Source of the DNA: Vicia villosa
Lineage: Eukaryota; Streptophyta; Magnoliopsida; Fabales; Fabaceae
Assembly: GCF_029867415.1 (NCBI RefSeq)
Contig: NC_081183.1
Coordinates: 16,302,404-16,366,403 of the forward strand
Direction: 5' to 3'
DNA length: 64,000 bases
Below are positions 24,643-35,203 of this stretch, piece by piece. The stretch's first letter is position 1. Every line of letters starts with the position of its first letter. The position numbers and the translations under genes are program-made. The notes beneath the pieces are model-generated. The model had not been told where the DNA came from. It searched no databases and saw nothing but the letters and a program-made list of their open reading frames with translations.

Positions 24643-27600
24643 ATGGCTGCGGATCCTAATGTTCCAGCGCAAGGGCCTTGTGCTAACAGCCCTCATCTCA
24701 ATGCACAATTTGCTCGTGATCAGGCCAATGGAAGAAACTCCGAAATGAAAACGGGGTTACTTCAATTATTATACCAAAATCCGTTCACAGGGGCAGATCA
24801 CGAGGATCCGTTTACTCATCTAACAAAGTTCTATGAGATCGCCGGAACAATTGGTGCTCCGGAAGCCGAAGAAGACCAGGTGTTCAGGAGACTCTTTCCT
24901 CATTCCTTAATTGGAAAAGCTAAGGAATGGTACCTTGATCAACCAAATAATTTCATGACAAATTGGAAAGAGTTAGAAGAGAAATTTCTGGATCGGTTCT
25001 TTCCTCACAATAGGTTCATGGAAGCGAAAACTTCTATTGCGGTGTTCTCTCAACTTCCGAATGAATCTCTCAATGAAGCATGGGAGAGGTTCAAGTCCAT
25101 GGTTAGAAAATGCAAAGGTCATGGGTTTGATGAATTGTCTCAAATCCATATCTTTAGAAATGGATTCCAACCTCAACCAAAAACTCTTTTAGATGCTATC
25201 GCGGGTGGTTCGTTGATGTCAAAAACTGCTGCAGAAGCGATTGCTATCATTGATAGAATGGCTTTGAATGATCATCAAGGGCAACACAACCGTAGTGCAT
25301 TGCAAATAAAGCCGGGAGTTCTTGAATTGAATACTAGTGATGCAATACTTGCTCAAAACAAGTTATTGACACAACAAGTAGAATTACTCACTCAACAAAT
25401 GTCAAAACTCCCTCAACAAATCAAAGAAATAAATGGGATCCCTTCTAAAAATCAACAGGTGATGTGTTGTGAATTGTGTAGGGGTGACCATCAAACTGGT
25501 TTTTGTCCTCCACCGGGTGAAGAGGTGAATTATGTGTCTAATCCTAATCAAGGTTATGGTGGGAGACAACAACAACAACCTTACAACAATAACCAAGGTT
25601 ACCAACAAAGAGGTAATCAAGGTTATCAACAAGGATGGAGGCCGGATGCGGGTCCATCGAATCGTCAAAATCCTTATCAAGGTGGTTACAATCAACAACC
25701 TCAACAAACAAAGCTTTCAATCGAGGACACTCTTAGCCAATTCATGCAATTGCAAATTGCGAGCCAAAAGAGTACGGATGCCGCCATAAAGAACCTTGAA
25801 ACTCAAGTCGGGCAATTGTCACAGCAACTTGCCGATCAAAACAAAGGTCCTTTTCCGGCTACTACACAAGAAAATCCTCGTGAGCATTGTAAGTCAATTC
25901 TAACTCGTAGCGGTAGAAATATTGATATGGGTGTAGGGGAGATAGTTGAGGAAGAAATTGTTGAAAGTGAAAAAGATAGGGTGATTGAAGTAGAAAAAAA
26001 TGTTGAGGGTGATTTAGTTGAAAATGAGAAAGAAAAAGAATTAGTGGAAAAAGAAACTCTTGAGAAAGTAGTAGAAAAAGAGAGAAAAAAATTGAGTGTG
26101 AGTGAAAAGGGGAAGATGAAAGAAAACTCAATTCAAGTGAAGAAACTACCTTACCCTCCCGGTCCGTCAAAGAAAGAAGATGCAAAGCACTATGCTCAGT
26201 TCTTGGACATCTTTAGCAAGTTGCAAATCAATGTTCCTTTTTCCGAAGCATTGGAGCAAATGCTGATGTACTCTAAATTTATCAAAGACATCATCACTAA
26301 GAAGAGAAGATTCTTAGATCCGGAGGTAGTAATAGTGAGCTCTTGTTGCAATGCGTTAATTCAACGCACCACACCTATTAAATCAAATGATCCTGGACGG
26401 GTAACCTTGCCGGTGTCTATTGGAAATGTTCACATAGGCAAAGGTTTGGTGGATACCGGTTCTAGCATTAATTTGATCCCATTGTCTATGGTGAGAAGGT
26501 TAGGAATTAATGACTTGAAGCCGACTAGAATGACGTTATCATTAGCAGATAAATCCACAGCTCATCCTCATGGAGTTGCGGAAGACTTGCTTGTTAAGGT
26601 TGACAAATTTTGGTTCCCCGTTGATTTTGTCGTCATAGACATGGAAGAAGATCCTGATATACCATTGATCTTAGGAAGGCCTTTTATGAAGACGGCCCGA
26701 ATGATGATAGATATTGATGATGGCTTAATGAAATTAAGATACCAAGATGAAGAATTATGTCTTGATCTCTTTGAAGCCATCAAGCATCCGAATGATGAAG
26801 ATGATTGTTTTAGAATCGATGCTACCGAAAGGCCTATTATGAATGTGGAGAATCAAATGCACTTGTCGAATCCTCTTGAGAAAACTTTAATGGAAGCTCT
26901 CGAAGTTCTCACCAAATATCAAGAGAAAGAAATTGAAGATTGCTTGAGAAATTTAGAGGCTTGTGATGAGATGAATCCATTTGAAACTCAAATTGAAGAG
27001 TTGAAAGATGAGCCTAAAGTTGAAGAGCAAAAGGTGGAGTTGAATGTGTTACCGTCTCACTTGAAATACGTGTTTCTCGGTGACAATTCTACTAAGCCGG
27101 TTATCATTAATAGTGGTTTGTCTAGCAAGGAAGAGCATCGATTGAAGGAAATTTTGACAAAGAATCAAGAAGCAATAGGATGGGTTTTATCCGATTTGAA
27201 AGGTATTAGTCCGGCCTATTGTATGCATAAGATTATGTTAGAAGATGATTTTAGGCCCGTGGCACAACCTCAAAGGCGATTGAATCCATCCATGAAAGAA
27301 GTCGTTAGAAAAGAGGTTGTGAAGTTATTAGAGGCGGGGATGATTTATCCCATCTCCGATAGCGAATGGGTGAGTCCGGTGCATGTAGTTCCTAAGAAGG
27401 GTGGATTGACGGTTGTGAGAAATGAGAAGAACGAGTTGATTCCTTCGAGAACGGTGACCGGTTGGCGTATGTGTATTGATTACCGGAGGTTGAACCAAGC
27501 TATAAGAAAAGACCACTTTCCATTACCTTTTATGGATCAAATGTTAGAGATGTTAGCCAGAAGAAACTTCTATTGTTTCTTGGATGGTTATTCAGGATAC

Positions 27601-29409
27601 AATCAAATATCAGTGAACCCGACGGACCACGAGAAAACTGCTTTTACATGTCCCTTTGGCGTTTTTGCTTACCGAAGAATGCCATTTGGACTATGTAATG
27701 CTCCTGCAACATTTCAAAGGTGCATGCAAGCTATCTTCTCAGATTTGATCGAGAAAAGCATCGAGGTATTCATGGATGATTTTTCTGTGTACGGGTCGTC
27801 ATTTGACTTGTGCTTGAAAAACCTTGATGTGGTGATGGAAAGATGTATTGAAACAAATTTGGTTCTCAACTGGGAGAAGTGCACTTTCATGGTAACAGAT
27901 GGGATAGTTCTTGGCCACAAGGTATCTTCAAAAGGGCTTGAGGTTGATCCGGCAAAAATCGAAGTTGTTGAAAAGCTTCCCCCTCCGGTGAATGTGAAAG
28001 GCATAAGAAGCTTTCTAGGACATGCTGGGTTCTATAGAAGATTCATCAAGGATTTCTCCAAGGTCGCAAAGCCTTTGAGTAATTTGCTCAACAAAGGTAT
28101 GGAATTTAATTTTGATGAATCGTGTTTAAAAGCTTTCCTAGAACTTAAAGAAAATTTGACCACCACACCCATAATTGTCGCTCCTAATTGGTCGCTTGAG
28201 TTTGAACTCATGTGCGATGCTAGTGACTATGCGGTTGGTGCGGTTTTAGGCCAAAGGAAGAACAAAAATTTCCATGCTATACATTATGCGAGCAAAGTTT
28301 TAAATGAGGCACAGGTTAACTATGCCACTACTCAAAAAGAGTTGCTTGCAATTGTATTTGCATTGAAAAAGTTTCGTTCTTACCTTATTGGTTCTAAAGT
28401 GGTGTGTTATACTGATCATGCCGCAATCAAATATCTTCTCACCAAGCCTGATTCAAAACAGAGGCTTATTCGGTGGATTCTTTTGCTTCAAGAATTTGAT
28501 CTTGAAGTGAGAGATAAGAAAGGTACTGAAAATTTGATTGCGGATCATTTGTCTCGGTTAGTGAATACCGAGGTTACTAAACATGAAAAAGAAGTGAGGG
28601 AAGAATTCACAGATGAGAAACTGTACATGGTACAAGAAGTTAGACCCTGGTTCGCGGATATGGCTAACCACAAAGCATCCGGCTGGATACCGGAGGATCT
28701 AACTTGGAATCAAAGAAAAAAGTTTTTGAACTATGCTAATTTTTATGTTTGGGATGAGCCTCACTTGTTTAAGTTGAGTAGTGACAATCTTTTGAGAAGA
28801 TGTGTCGCGGATGAGGAAACAAAAAGCATTTTGTGGCATTGCCACAATTCGCCGTATGGTGGTCATTTTAATGGGTTGCGTACAGCCACGAAAGTCCTTC
28901 AATCGGGATTTTGGTGGCCTACTTTGTTCAAAGATGCTTACCACCATGTTGCCTCATGCGACAGTTGTCAAAGAGCTGGTGGAATAGGGAAAAGAGAGGA
29001 AATGCCCCTCCAAAGTATTTTAGAAGTAGAAGTATTTGATTGTTGGGGCATTGACTTTGTTGGACCATTCCCTTCCTCAATGTCAAATGAATACATCTTG
29101 GTGGTTGTGGATTACGTGTCTAAGTGGGTTGAAGCGATTGCTTCACCCAAAGCAGATGGTAAGACCGTGATCAAATTTTTGAAGAGAAATATATTTTCGC
29201 GGTTTGGCACGCCAAGAGTGTTAATTAGTGATGGCGGATCTCATTTCTGTAATGCCCCGCTTGAGAAAGTGTTGGAGCAATATGGAGTAAAGCACAAGGT
29301 AGCTACTACATATCATCCACAAACTAATGGGCAAGTTGAGAGGACCAATAGAGAGATAAAGAGAATTCTTGAAAAACTGTGTCTAGCTCTAGGAAGGATT
29401 GGTCGATGA
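24643..29409 (+). CDS. Athila gag-protease-RT-RNase H-integrase polyprotein (broken copy)
   Basis: One frame is open across this span; 24643 is its first ATG. The ancestral start is probably the ATG at 24472 (MRGRVPADQLLFDPE), separated by an in-frame TAA at 24592-24594. Numbering from 24628: gag about 40-230 ([24 protein letters not shown]); knuckle [13 protein letters not shown] near 280; an acidic, Lys/Glu-rich linker at 430-510; protease DTGSS near 609. RT has [18 protein letters not shown] and catalytic FMDD near 1047; RNase H has [12 protein letters not shown] and [11 protein letters not shown]. Integrase shows an HHCC region (HNSPYGGH...CDSC), Asp in GIDFVGPF (1473), Asp in ISDGGSHF and Glu in [12 protein letters not shown]. 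The product would copy and insert the element. The frame ends early because one A is missing at 29372-29376. Confidence 0.9.
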   Translation: MAADPNVPAQGPCANSPHLNAQFARDQANGRNSEMKTGLLQLLYQNPFTGADHEDPFTHLTKFYEIAGTIGAPEAEEDQVFRRLFPHSLIGKAKEWYLDQPNNFMTNWKELEEKFLDRFFPHNRFMEAKTSIAVFSQLPNESLNEAWERFKSMVRKCKGHGFDELSQIHIFRNGFQPQPKTLLDAIAGGSLMSKTAAEAIAIIDRMALNDHQGQHNRSALQIKPGVLELNTSDAILAQNKLLTQQVELLTQQMSKLPQQIKEINGIPSKNQQVMCCELCRGDHQTGFCPPPGEEVNYVSNPNQGYGGRQQQQPYNNNQGYQQRGNQGYQQGWRPDAGPSNRQNPYQGGYNQQPQQTKLSIEDTLSQFMQLQIASQKSTDAAIKNLETQVGQLSQQLADQNKGPFPATTQENPREHCKSILTRSGRNIDMGVGEIVEEEIVESEKDRVIEVEKNVEGDLVENEKEKELVEKETLEKVVEKERKKLSVSEKGKMKENSIQVKKLPYPPGPSKKEDAKHYAQFLDIFSKLQINVPFSEALEQMLMYSKFIKDIITKKRRFLDPEVVIVSSCCNALIQRTTPIKSNDPGRVTLPVSIGNVHIGKGLVDTGSSINLIPLSMVRRLGINDLKPTRMTLSLADKSTAHPHGVAEDLLVKVDKFWFPVDFVVIDMEEDPDIPLILGRPFMKTARMMIDIDDGLMKLRYQDEELCLDLFEAIKHPNDEDDCFRIDATERPIMNVENQMHLSNPLEKTLMEALEVLTKYQEKEIEDCLRNLEACDEMNPFETQIEELKDEPKVEEQKVELNVLPSHLKYVFLGDNSTKPVIINSGLSSKEEHRLKEILTKNQEAIGWVLSDLKGISPAYCMHKIMLEDDFRPVAQPQRRLNPSMKEVVRKEVVKLLEAGMIYPISDSEWVSPVHVVPKKGGLTVVRNEKNELIPSRTVTGWRMCIDYRRLNQAIRKDHFPLPFMDQMLEMLARRNFYCFLDGYSGYNQISVNPTDHEKTAFTCPFGVFAYRRMPFGLCNAPATFQRCMQAIFSDLIEKSIEVFMDDFSVYGSSFDLCLKNLDVVMERCIETNLVLNWEKCTFMVTDGIVLGHKVSSKGLEVDPAKIEVVEKLPPPVNVKGIRSFLGHAGFYRRFIKDFSKVAKPLSNLLNKGMEFNFDESCLKAFLELKENLTTTPIIVAPNWSLEFELMCDASDYAVGAVLGQRKNKNFHAIHYASKVLNEAQVNYATTQKELLAIVFALKKFRSYLIGSKVVCYTDHAAIKYLLTKPDSKQRLIRWILLLQEFDLEVRDKKGTENLIADHLSRLVNTEVTKHEKEVREEFTDEKLYMVQEVRPWFADMANHKASGWIPEDLTWNQRKKFLNYANFYVWDEPHLFKLSSDNLLRRCVADEETKSILWHCHNSPYGGHFNGLRTATKVLQSGFWWPTLFKDAYHHVASCDSCQRAGGIGKREEMPLQSILEVEVFDCWGIDFVGPFPSSMSNEYILVVVDYVSKWVEAIASPKADGKTVIKFLKRNIFSRFGTPRVLISDGGSHFCNAPLEKVLEQYGVKHKVATTYHPQTNGQVERTNREIKRILEKLCLALGRIGR

Positions 29410-29930
29410 AATTAGATGAAACCTTGTGGGCGTATCGGATTGCTTTCAAAGCACCGATCGGTCTTACGCCATTTCAAATGGTGTATGGTAAAAGTTGTTA
29501 CCTTCCCGTAGAACTAGAACATAAGGCATATTGGGCCTTGAAACTTTTGAATTTTGACCACAAGTTGTATGGTGACCAAAGAAAAATCCAACTTCATGAG
29601 TTGGAAGAAATGAGATTGCATGCCTACAAGTCTAATTCTATCTACAAAGAAAAGACCAAATTCTATCATGATAGTAAGATTAGAATGAAAGACTTTAAGG
29701 TAGGGCAATTGGTGTTACTCTTCAATTCCCGGTTAAGACTTCTTCCAGGAAAGTTGAAGTCGAAATGGTCTGGACCGTTTTTGGTCAAAGAGGTTAGAAG
29801 CCATGGGGCTATTGTGATAGAGGACCAAAAATCTAAGCAAGAGTGGGTTGTTAACGGTCAGAGGTTGAAGGTTTATCGAGGAAGCGATTTTAATCGTGAA
29901 ACTAGTGTTTTATCGTTTGGTGATCCTTGA
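29379..29930 (+). pseudogene. Athila integrase C-terminal domain, shifted to the -1 frame
   Basis: Continuation of the polyprotein in the -1 frame: [19 protein letters not shown], then LTPFQMVYGKSCYLPVELEH and the barrel-like FKVGQLVLLFNSRLRLLPGK with KSKWSGPFLVKEV. The frames overlap by about 30 bases and the switch lies at an A5 run (29372-29376). No canonical in-frame slippery heptamer is visible, so a one-base deletion is the simpler reading. TGA at 29928-29930 ends the frame; a conserved noncoding block starts 10 bases later. Confidence 0.85.
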
Positions 29931-29940
29931 TTGCCTTTGA

Positions 29941-29990
29941 CCGTCGAGCTGACCAACGTTAAACAAAGCGCTCTTGGGAGGCACCCCAAG
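29941..29990 (+). other. Conserved post-pol block ending in a small hairpin
   Basis: CCGTCGAGCT, then ACGTTAAACAAAGCGCT, then CTTGGGAGGCACCCCAAG, which folds into a 6-bp stem with a 6-nt loop. The same block follows the gag-like gene of the nested element (35102-35153, minus strand), with a different but still paired stem (CGTGGG/CCCACG). Confidence 0.7.
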
Positions 29991-30119
29991 TTGTATATAT
30001 TCTCTTGTATTTGTGTTATTTTTGCAGGTGGGATTTTTGAGTTGTCGTCGAGCCAGAAACGATCTACCGGTATTTTTGGATGTGCTGAGCTTATGCAGTT
30101 TTTCTGCTGTTTCTGGTGT

Positions 30120-30697
30120 AGCGCGCGCCGCACCCATATGCGCGCGTCGCGCGCTAGGTGACTTCAAGCACCCCTTCCAGGCAGAAACGAGGGCGCGTCG
30201 CGCCGGTTCTGCGCGCGTCGCGCGCTGTACGTATTTTTGAATAAAAAATATTTTTTTTTGGGCCCACCCATGCTGGGCCAGACCCGGTTCCGTTTTCAGA
30301 ATTAGGTTTTAGGGTTTTTGGAGGTCTTTGCCTCCATTCCACCCTTTTTCCTCTTTTTTCCAAGAATAGTAAACAAACAAACACACTCCAACTCTTAGAT
30401 TCTTGCATTTGCCTCATTATTTTCGTCACTCCACTGTCATCAATCATCAAAGGTTTGTCTTTCTTCTCTTTTCTTTCCATTAAACTAGTTTTAGTTGTTA
30501 GGTTTTTAGATTTAGGAATATTTTGAATAAGTTTAAAAAATTAGGGTAGAAACCACGTTTTGACTGTAAATATGGCTTGCTGGAACCCTTAGAAGGGATG
30601 AGAAGCTTGTTCTCCTCTTCTGTTTTGCAGAAAAATGAAGGATTTTTCTGAGTTTCGCAGAGCGCGCGCCGCGCCCTGTTCAGCGCGCGTCGCGCCC
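30120..30697 (+). repeat. GCGCGTCGCGC palindromes between pol and the env-like gene
   Basis: Six copies of the LTR-type palindrome, four at 30120-30225 and two at 30662-30697. The second pair lies about 160 bp before the env-like start codon. Between them is AT-rich and pyrimidine-rich leader-like sequence. There is no TATA box as clear as that in the LTR. Confidence 0.7.
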
Positions 30698-30857
30698 TGG
30701 GTTCAACTTTGAATTTTTTTTATGCATTCTGAGTAGTTGTATAAGGTCTGTTTTGTGATTGATGATGATTGCGGAGTGATATGTGATGTTAATTGAGAGG
30801 ATATGCTAACTTTGTTTCAATTTGTGTGTGTTTCGTTTGATTTTAAATTGTGCAGGA

Positions 30858-31925
30858 ATGACACCTTTTTTGAAAAGAAAGAAAGCTGGTTCTGGTGAGG
30901 GTTCTTCCTCACAAGCTGCTAGGTTTAATCGGACAAAATTTCAAGGACCGGAGCAAGAGGCTAGGTACCATGAGCTCGAAAGCCGAGTTGTGTGGAGCGA
31001 ACGCACGGTGGTTCCTATTGACCACGGCCTCTTCCAAAGGGCGTGGACTGCTTTGGCTGAAACTTGTTGGAACAAGTTGTTCACTCCAGGACAATTCTAT
31101 CAAGTAGAGATTGTCAGAGAGTCCTATGCGAACGCCTTGCCTCCGAGCAGTTGGGTGGGCACTGAAGCTTACCCGTTTAAAACATGGGTGAGAGGTAAGG
31201 CCATTGATTTTAGCAAAGACGCAATTTTTTATTTTCTTGATAACCCTCTTGCTTTGGTGGAAGAATGTGAGTACCATCCCAAGTTGAATAGAGGAAATTG
31301 GGATGTGGAGAGTATTAGGGAGAAGATTTGTAGGGCTGGTTTCACTTATACTCTGACTAAGGTTGGGCTACCAAAGACTTTTACTCGTAGTCAGTTGACG
31401 GAGGAGGCTCAGTTGGTGACCTCGGTGGTCCTTTACAACATAAGGCCACAAAGTCACACTTCCTCCATCACCATTGATACTGCAGGTCTGGCTCAGGGTA
31501 TCTTGAATGGTGATAACATTGATGTGTCTCGGATTGTGGCAAATGAGCTGAAAAGAGTCGCCCTGAATAGGACTCTTCATGGAGATGGGGTAAAGTGTAG
31601 ACTAATTTTTCCTGGTTTGATAATGGGTTTATGCAGGAAGGCTGGTGTCCGGTTTCCATCTGGGGGTATGATTCCCATGGATGGTGTTATCGATGATGTT
31701 TTTGCTAACAGGTACTGTTTGCCTGGAGGCCGTCCTTTTGGTGCTGCTGCTCATGCTGCTCATGCACCTGACCTTCCCGATGCTGCTCAAGCTGTTCCTG
31801 TTGCTGCTGCACCGCCTGCTGGTTCTCAGTATGGTGATACAAGTGACTGGAACTATCAGATGCATATGGCACATCAGAGAGCATTTATGTTTTTGCAGGA
31901 TTCTATCCGGCAGCTATCTCTGTAG
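30858..31925 (+). CDS. Env-position protein of the Athila element (plant transposon protein domain)
   Basis: 355 codons from the ATG at 30858, which follows a good 3' splice site (TTGTGCAG|GA) by two bases; codons upstream lack an ATG. It has a basic N-terminus (FLKRKKAGSGEGSSSQAARF), then a globular region with VVWSERTVVPIDHGLF, FTPGQFYQVEIVREFYAN-like residues and GKAIDFSKDAIFYFLDNP. GLIMGLCRKAGVRFPSGG precedes an Ala/Pro/His-rich linker and a short C-terminus. It resembles the 'putative plant transposon protein' family found in the third gene of Athila elements. I see no signal peptide, transmembrane helix or fusion peptide, so an envelope role is not supported. The frame is intact. Confidence 0.75.
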   Translation: MTPFLKRKKAGSGEGSSSQAARFNRTKFQGPEQEARYHELESRVVWSERTVVPIDHGLFQRAWTALAETCWNKLFTPGQFYQVEIVRESYANALPPSSWVGTEAYPFKTWVRGKAIDFSKDAIFYFLDNPLALVEECEYHPKLNRGNWDVESIREKICRAGFTYTLTKVGLPKTFTRSQLTEEAQLVTSVVLYNIRPQSHTSSITIDTAGLAQGILNGDNIDVSRIVANELKRVALNRTLHGDGVKCRLIFPGLIMGLCRKAGVRFPSGGMIPMDGVIDDVFANRYCLPGGRPFGAAAHAAHAPDLPDAAQAVPVAAAPPAGSQYGDTSDWNYQMHMAHQRAFMFLQDSIRQLSL

Positions 31926-31942
31926 CAGCCTGTTGAAAAACT

Positions 31943-33787
31943 TGATCGCGACTTTGCGTGTCTATTAGTCGGGATAACTACAAGTGCACAGTCGTGTCGT
32001 GTAGTTTTAAAAGATATCGAATCCACAGGGACTATAAATCGACCTACCGTTATCTAAAGTTACTATGTAAAGCTAAGGCTAATGATATTTGGGTTTTTTA
32101 TAAATGGGGAAACTAAAATCTTAAATCTAGGTAAAATATAATAATAAACGGATATCAGTATGTATTTCGTCTAACTTAGGTGATCCGAAGTTCCATTGGC
32201 CAGATTCTAATTAAATCAAAGATCTTTACTAACTATGTTATTTAAAAGTCCTCCTCTCAAACTCTCGCTCTATTGATTCAGACTACGATCCTAACTCATA
32301 ATGTACGCTCTCGCCATCCCACCAGATTTAGAAACGCTTTTTGGAAACAACGTAATTAATAAAAGGCTTGTTTTATGAAGTCGTTATCTACTTAAATCTC
32401 CTAATCTCAAACTGTCGCTCTGTTGACTCGGAACATGCTAATATCCCTAACGTACGCTTTCGCCATCCCGCGCGGGTTTAAAAACACTTTTTGAAAATAA
32501 ATAAGTTCTAATTAGTTCTAATACGCTTTCGCCATCCTTAAAACTAATGTCCTATGTCTACTATCCAGTTAAAGATCTCAAACTTTCGCTCTGTTGATTT
32601 TAACCTTTGACCGTCTTAACCCCTCAAACTTTCGCTCTATTGGTTTTAAGACTTACTAATTAAATTAGACATACAAACCAAAAACAAGTGACATTTAATA
32701 AAACATAATTAAGCCAATTTATTTCGGATCCCTACGGTTAAATTACTTTACATACCGACATCTAAATAAATTAGCCAGACATATTAATATGGTTAAACAT
32801 GCATAAATAAATTCGGTTCATAATATTAGGCATATTAATTGGCATATAATATATCATGCAATAAATATAAATAAAGGCGATAAATAATAAACCTGAATAA
32901 TATAAATCTGAAATAAAACTTGAATCTTGGAGTACTTGAACTTCCACCACAGGTTGGTTGGATTGTTCTTGAGAAATTATTCGGCGTAAATTAAACAAGG
33001 AAATAAAAACTGAATCTAACGTAAGGTTAGATCCGTTAAAGGTTCACAATAATTTCTGGTGTAGAAATTATTGTGAGAAAAGATGAACAAGAATTAAAAA
33101 CAATTACTGGAAGAGTAAAATGCTGGGATGAAAATAATACTGAAAGCTATGGCTGGGACTAAGCATGGTCCAACCCTTTTTCACTTCGTAGAAGCCTCTA
33201 TTTATAATGAGAAATGTGGTAACTGCTTCTTCACGTGTTCCTCTTTCTTCCCCGAGAATTTAGGAACGGTTTTGACTTGGAAAGAGTTGGAGACGTGCGC
33301 CTTGTGTGAGAAAGAAGTGGAGAAAATAGTGGAGAGGTGGAGACGGGCGTCTCCATTTGTGACGTGTTCATTTGTGGGCTTTGGGCCTTTGGAGACGGGG
33401 GTCTCCAACTTTGGAGATGGGCATCTCAACTTTGGAGACGGGGGTCTCAGTTTGGAGACGGGGGTCTCCATTTGGAGACGGGGGTCTCCAACTTTGGAGA
33501 TGGGCATCTCCCTTTATTTTCGTGGATTGGGCTTTGTTTCTTTAAGCATTTGGGTCTTCTTTGCACCCCTTTCTTACTTCAGTACCCTTTTTCATCTTTT
33601 AAGCATAAATAGTAGCGGATTTAGCTCCATTTCTTCTCCTTTTCACAAATAGTCCTCAAAACGAACATAAAACCTAAAACAATGAAAATACCAGCATAAT
33701 ACCGTGATAAAGCAACATAATTAGAATAAAATAGGGAAATAATTTATGTAAATCAAGCCAAATATGTGATACATTTTCGTGTTATCA
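31943..33787 (-). repeat. 3' LTR of the nested element
   Basis: 1,845 bp, read on minus from TGATAACACG (33787) to ...CGCGATCA (31943). The similarity to the partner extends 7 bases past the apparent end (AAAAACT). Differences from the partner cluster in the first 400 bases in plus coordinates. The GGAGAC palindrome array is at 33338-33511 and a TATA box (ATTATAAATAG) near 33198-33208. Confidence 0.88.
33338..33511 (-). promoter_or_regulatory. GGAGAC...GTCTCC palindrome array in U3
   Basis: Seven 15-16-nt palindromes starting near 33338, 33390, 33413, 33434, 33453, 33473 and 33496. There are two stem types: GGAGACG/CGTCTCC-like and GAGATG/CATCTC. In LTR orientation the array lies about 130-300 bp upstream of the TATA box. 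Confidence 0.65.
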
Positions 33788-33827
33788 AATACCCCCACAC
33801 TTAAACCATTGCTTGTCCTCAAGCAAT
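33788..33827 (-). promoter_or_regulatory. Polypurine tract and AGGA-loop hairpin of the nested element
   Basis: On minus, ATTGCTTGAGGACAAGCAAT (33827-33808) is an 8-bp perfect stem with AGGA loop. It is followed by GGTTTAAGTGTGGGGGTATT, the plus-strand primer tract, and then the LTR. The hairpin ends exactly 20 nt before the LTR. Confidence 0.75.
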
Positions 33828-35101
33828 CAACCACACGGTAAAAGAAAATGATTAAGCAAGATTCGAAACAAGGGCATGACACAACTCCTAATCATATTTG
33901 TGATACGCAAATGTTACATCGATAGGTAGTATATGTCAACACCAAGGATACCGTGACGACACAATGTTCAAAAACTCCCTCCTTATGCAAACCAATTCGA
34001 ATTATGCCATTATAACTCAACCTATATCTCTCGTTTTTTCTTTCACTCTTTTCATTCAAGCACAATCACATTAAGCCCGTTATCCGTACACTCACATAGT
34101 AGGGGAAATCGGTTAGCGACTATGATCCTTTTCTTTTCTTTAGCACGGGGTTCTGGTTTTTTAAATGGCGAAGCCCCATATTTCCCTACTGTGGTTGCGG
34201 GGGATCAGACCGTAGTCCATCCTACCAAGCCCAGTACCAGTGACCTCTAGGCCAACCAACAGTGGGTGCTAATTATTAAATCCTTATATGCGTAACAACC
34301 GTTAGGCTAAATGACCGGGTGAGGGTCACCTAACTTAGAGGGTTATTTTTTTTCAATCAAATCATTTATCTATTAAAAATAGGATCATTCACTTATATTC
34401 CTCGACTCCCTACGTAGTTTGTGCTTAAGATGGTGCCGACTGCTAATATAAACTACTTTAAGAGCTACTTTGAAAACTTGAGCCTAAGGTCTCGACATAA
34501 TGGGCATCCAAATTGATATCACATAATGAGGGGGTTTAGGGTGTCAGGACGATATCGATGTTGTTGAAACATCTCCAAGTCTTTCTAACAATGCCTAAAG
34601 TGTGACAACCTCTATACTTTCAGAGTGTGTATGCCATGCGTCAAAATTCAAATTTTTGGTTGGAGGTTAAAATTTTTAAATTTCAGGGGAAATTCAATAG
34701 AAACTGAAAATCACATATAAAGACTCGACAACACAACTAGAAGACAATAAATAAAGTAATAAATGAAAGCGGTAAAGCTTCTCCCCCACACTTAAACCAA
34801 ACATTGTCCTCAATGTTTTGATAAAAGGTGAAAAAGGAAAAACAGAACCTGTATGGATGCTACCGGCGGGCTATCACGACCAAATCCACTCCGCGTCCGG
34901 AGGAAATACCTTCTCCTATCATACTCATCAATTTGTGTCACCACCAGCAGCAACACTCGTAGGAATGTGCGTGGAGACCCTCTCATCTTTGAGATGATCA
35001 TCTATAGGTTTTTCACCTAGATATGATCGAGACGTGACAGGTGATCCATATCTTTATTATCTGCAAGTTCAAACAATAAAAGGAAAACATTAAATTGAAA
35101 G
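33828..35101 (-). other. Noncoding 3' internal region of the nested element
   Basis: No open frame of note. It contains T-rich stretches and a second hairpin plus polypurine block at 34775-34818. It lies between the conserved post-gag block and the terminal polypurine tract. Confidence 0.6.
34775..34818 (-). promoter_or_regulatory. Internal second copy of hairpin plus polypurine tract
   Basis: On minus, AAACATTGAGGACAATGTTT (8-bp stem, AGGA loop) is followed by GGTTTAAGTGTGGGGGAGAA. It repeats the terminal arrangement at 33788-33827 almost 1 kb inside the element, with no LTR beside it. It could be a second plus-strand primer or a scar of an older LTR junction. Confidence 0.6.
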
Positions 35102-35153
35102 CTCGTGGGTTGCCTCCCACGCAGCGCTTTGTTTAACGTCAATAGCTCGACGG
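35102..35153 (-). other. Conserved post-gag block ending in a small hairpin
   Basis: Minus strand: CCGTCGAGCT, GACGTTAAACAAAGCGCT, then CGTGGGAGGCAACCCACG (6-bp stem). It lies about 50 nt after the stop of the gag-like gene and matches 29941-29990 of the host Athila element. Confidence 0.7.
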
Positions 35154-35203
35154 CTTAAGAGTGCAAGCACTCAAGGTGGTTCTCTTGAGAATGACTCCTC
35201 GGT

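Noticed and set aside
29372..29410. Programmed -1 frameshift in Athila pol
   Set aside because: No in-frame slippery heptamer at the A run, and Athila elements normally keep integrase in one frame; a deletion is simpler.
33338..33511. CRISPR-like look: short palindromic units at near-regular spacing
   Set aside because: Plant nuclear DNA, units inside an LTR, spacers short and similar to each other, no cas genes.
33128..33652. 174-, 101- and 91-codon frames in each nested-element LTR (also 37973-38497)
   Set aside because: They run through the palindrome array on both strands and in several frames and lie inside LTR promoter sequence; they are by-products of repeats.
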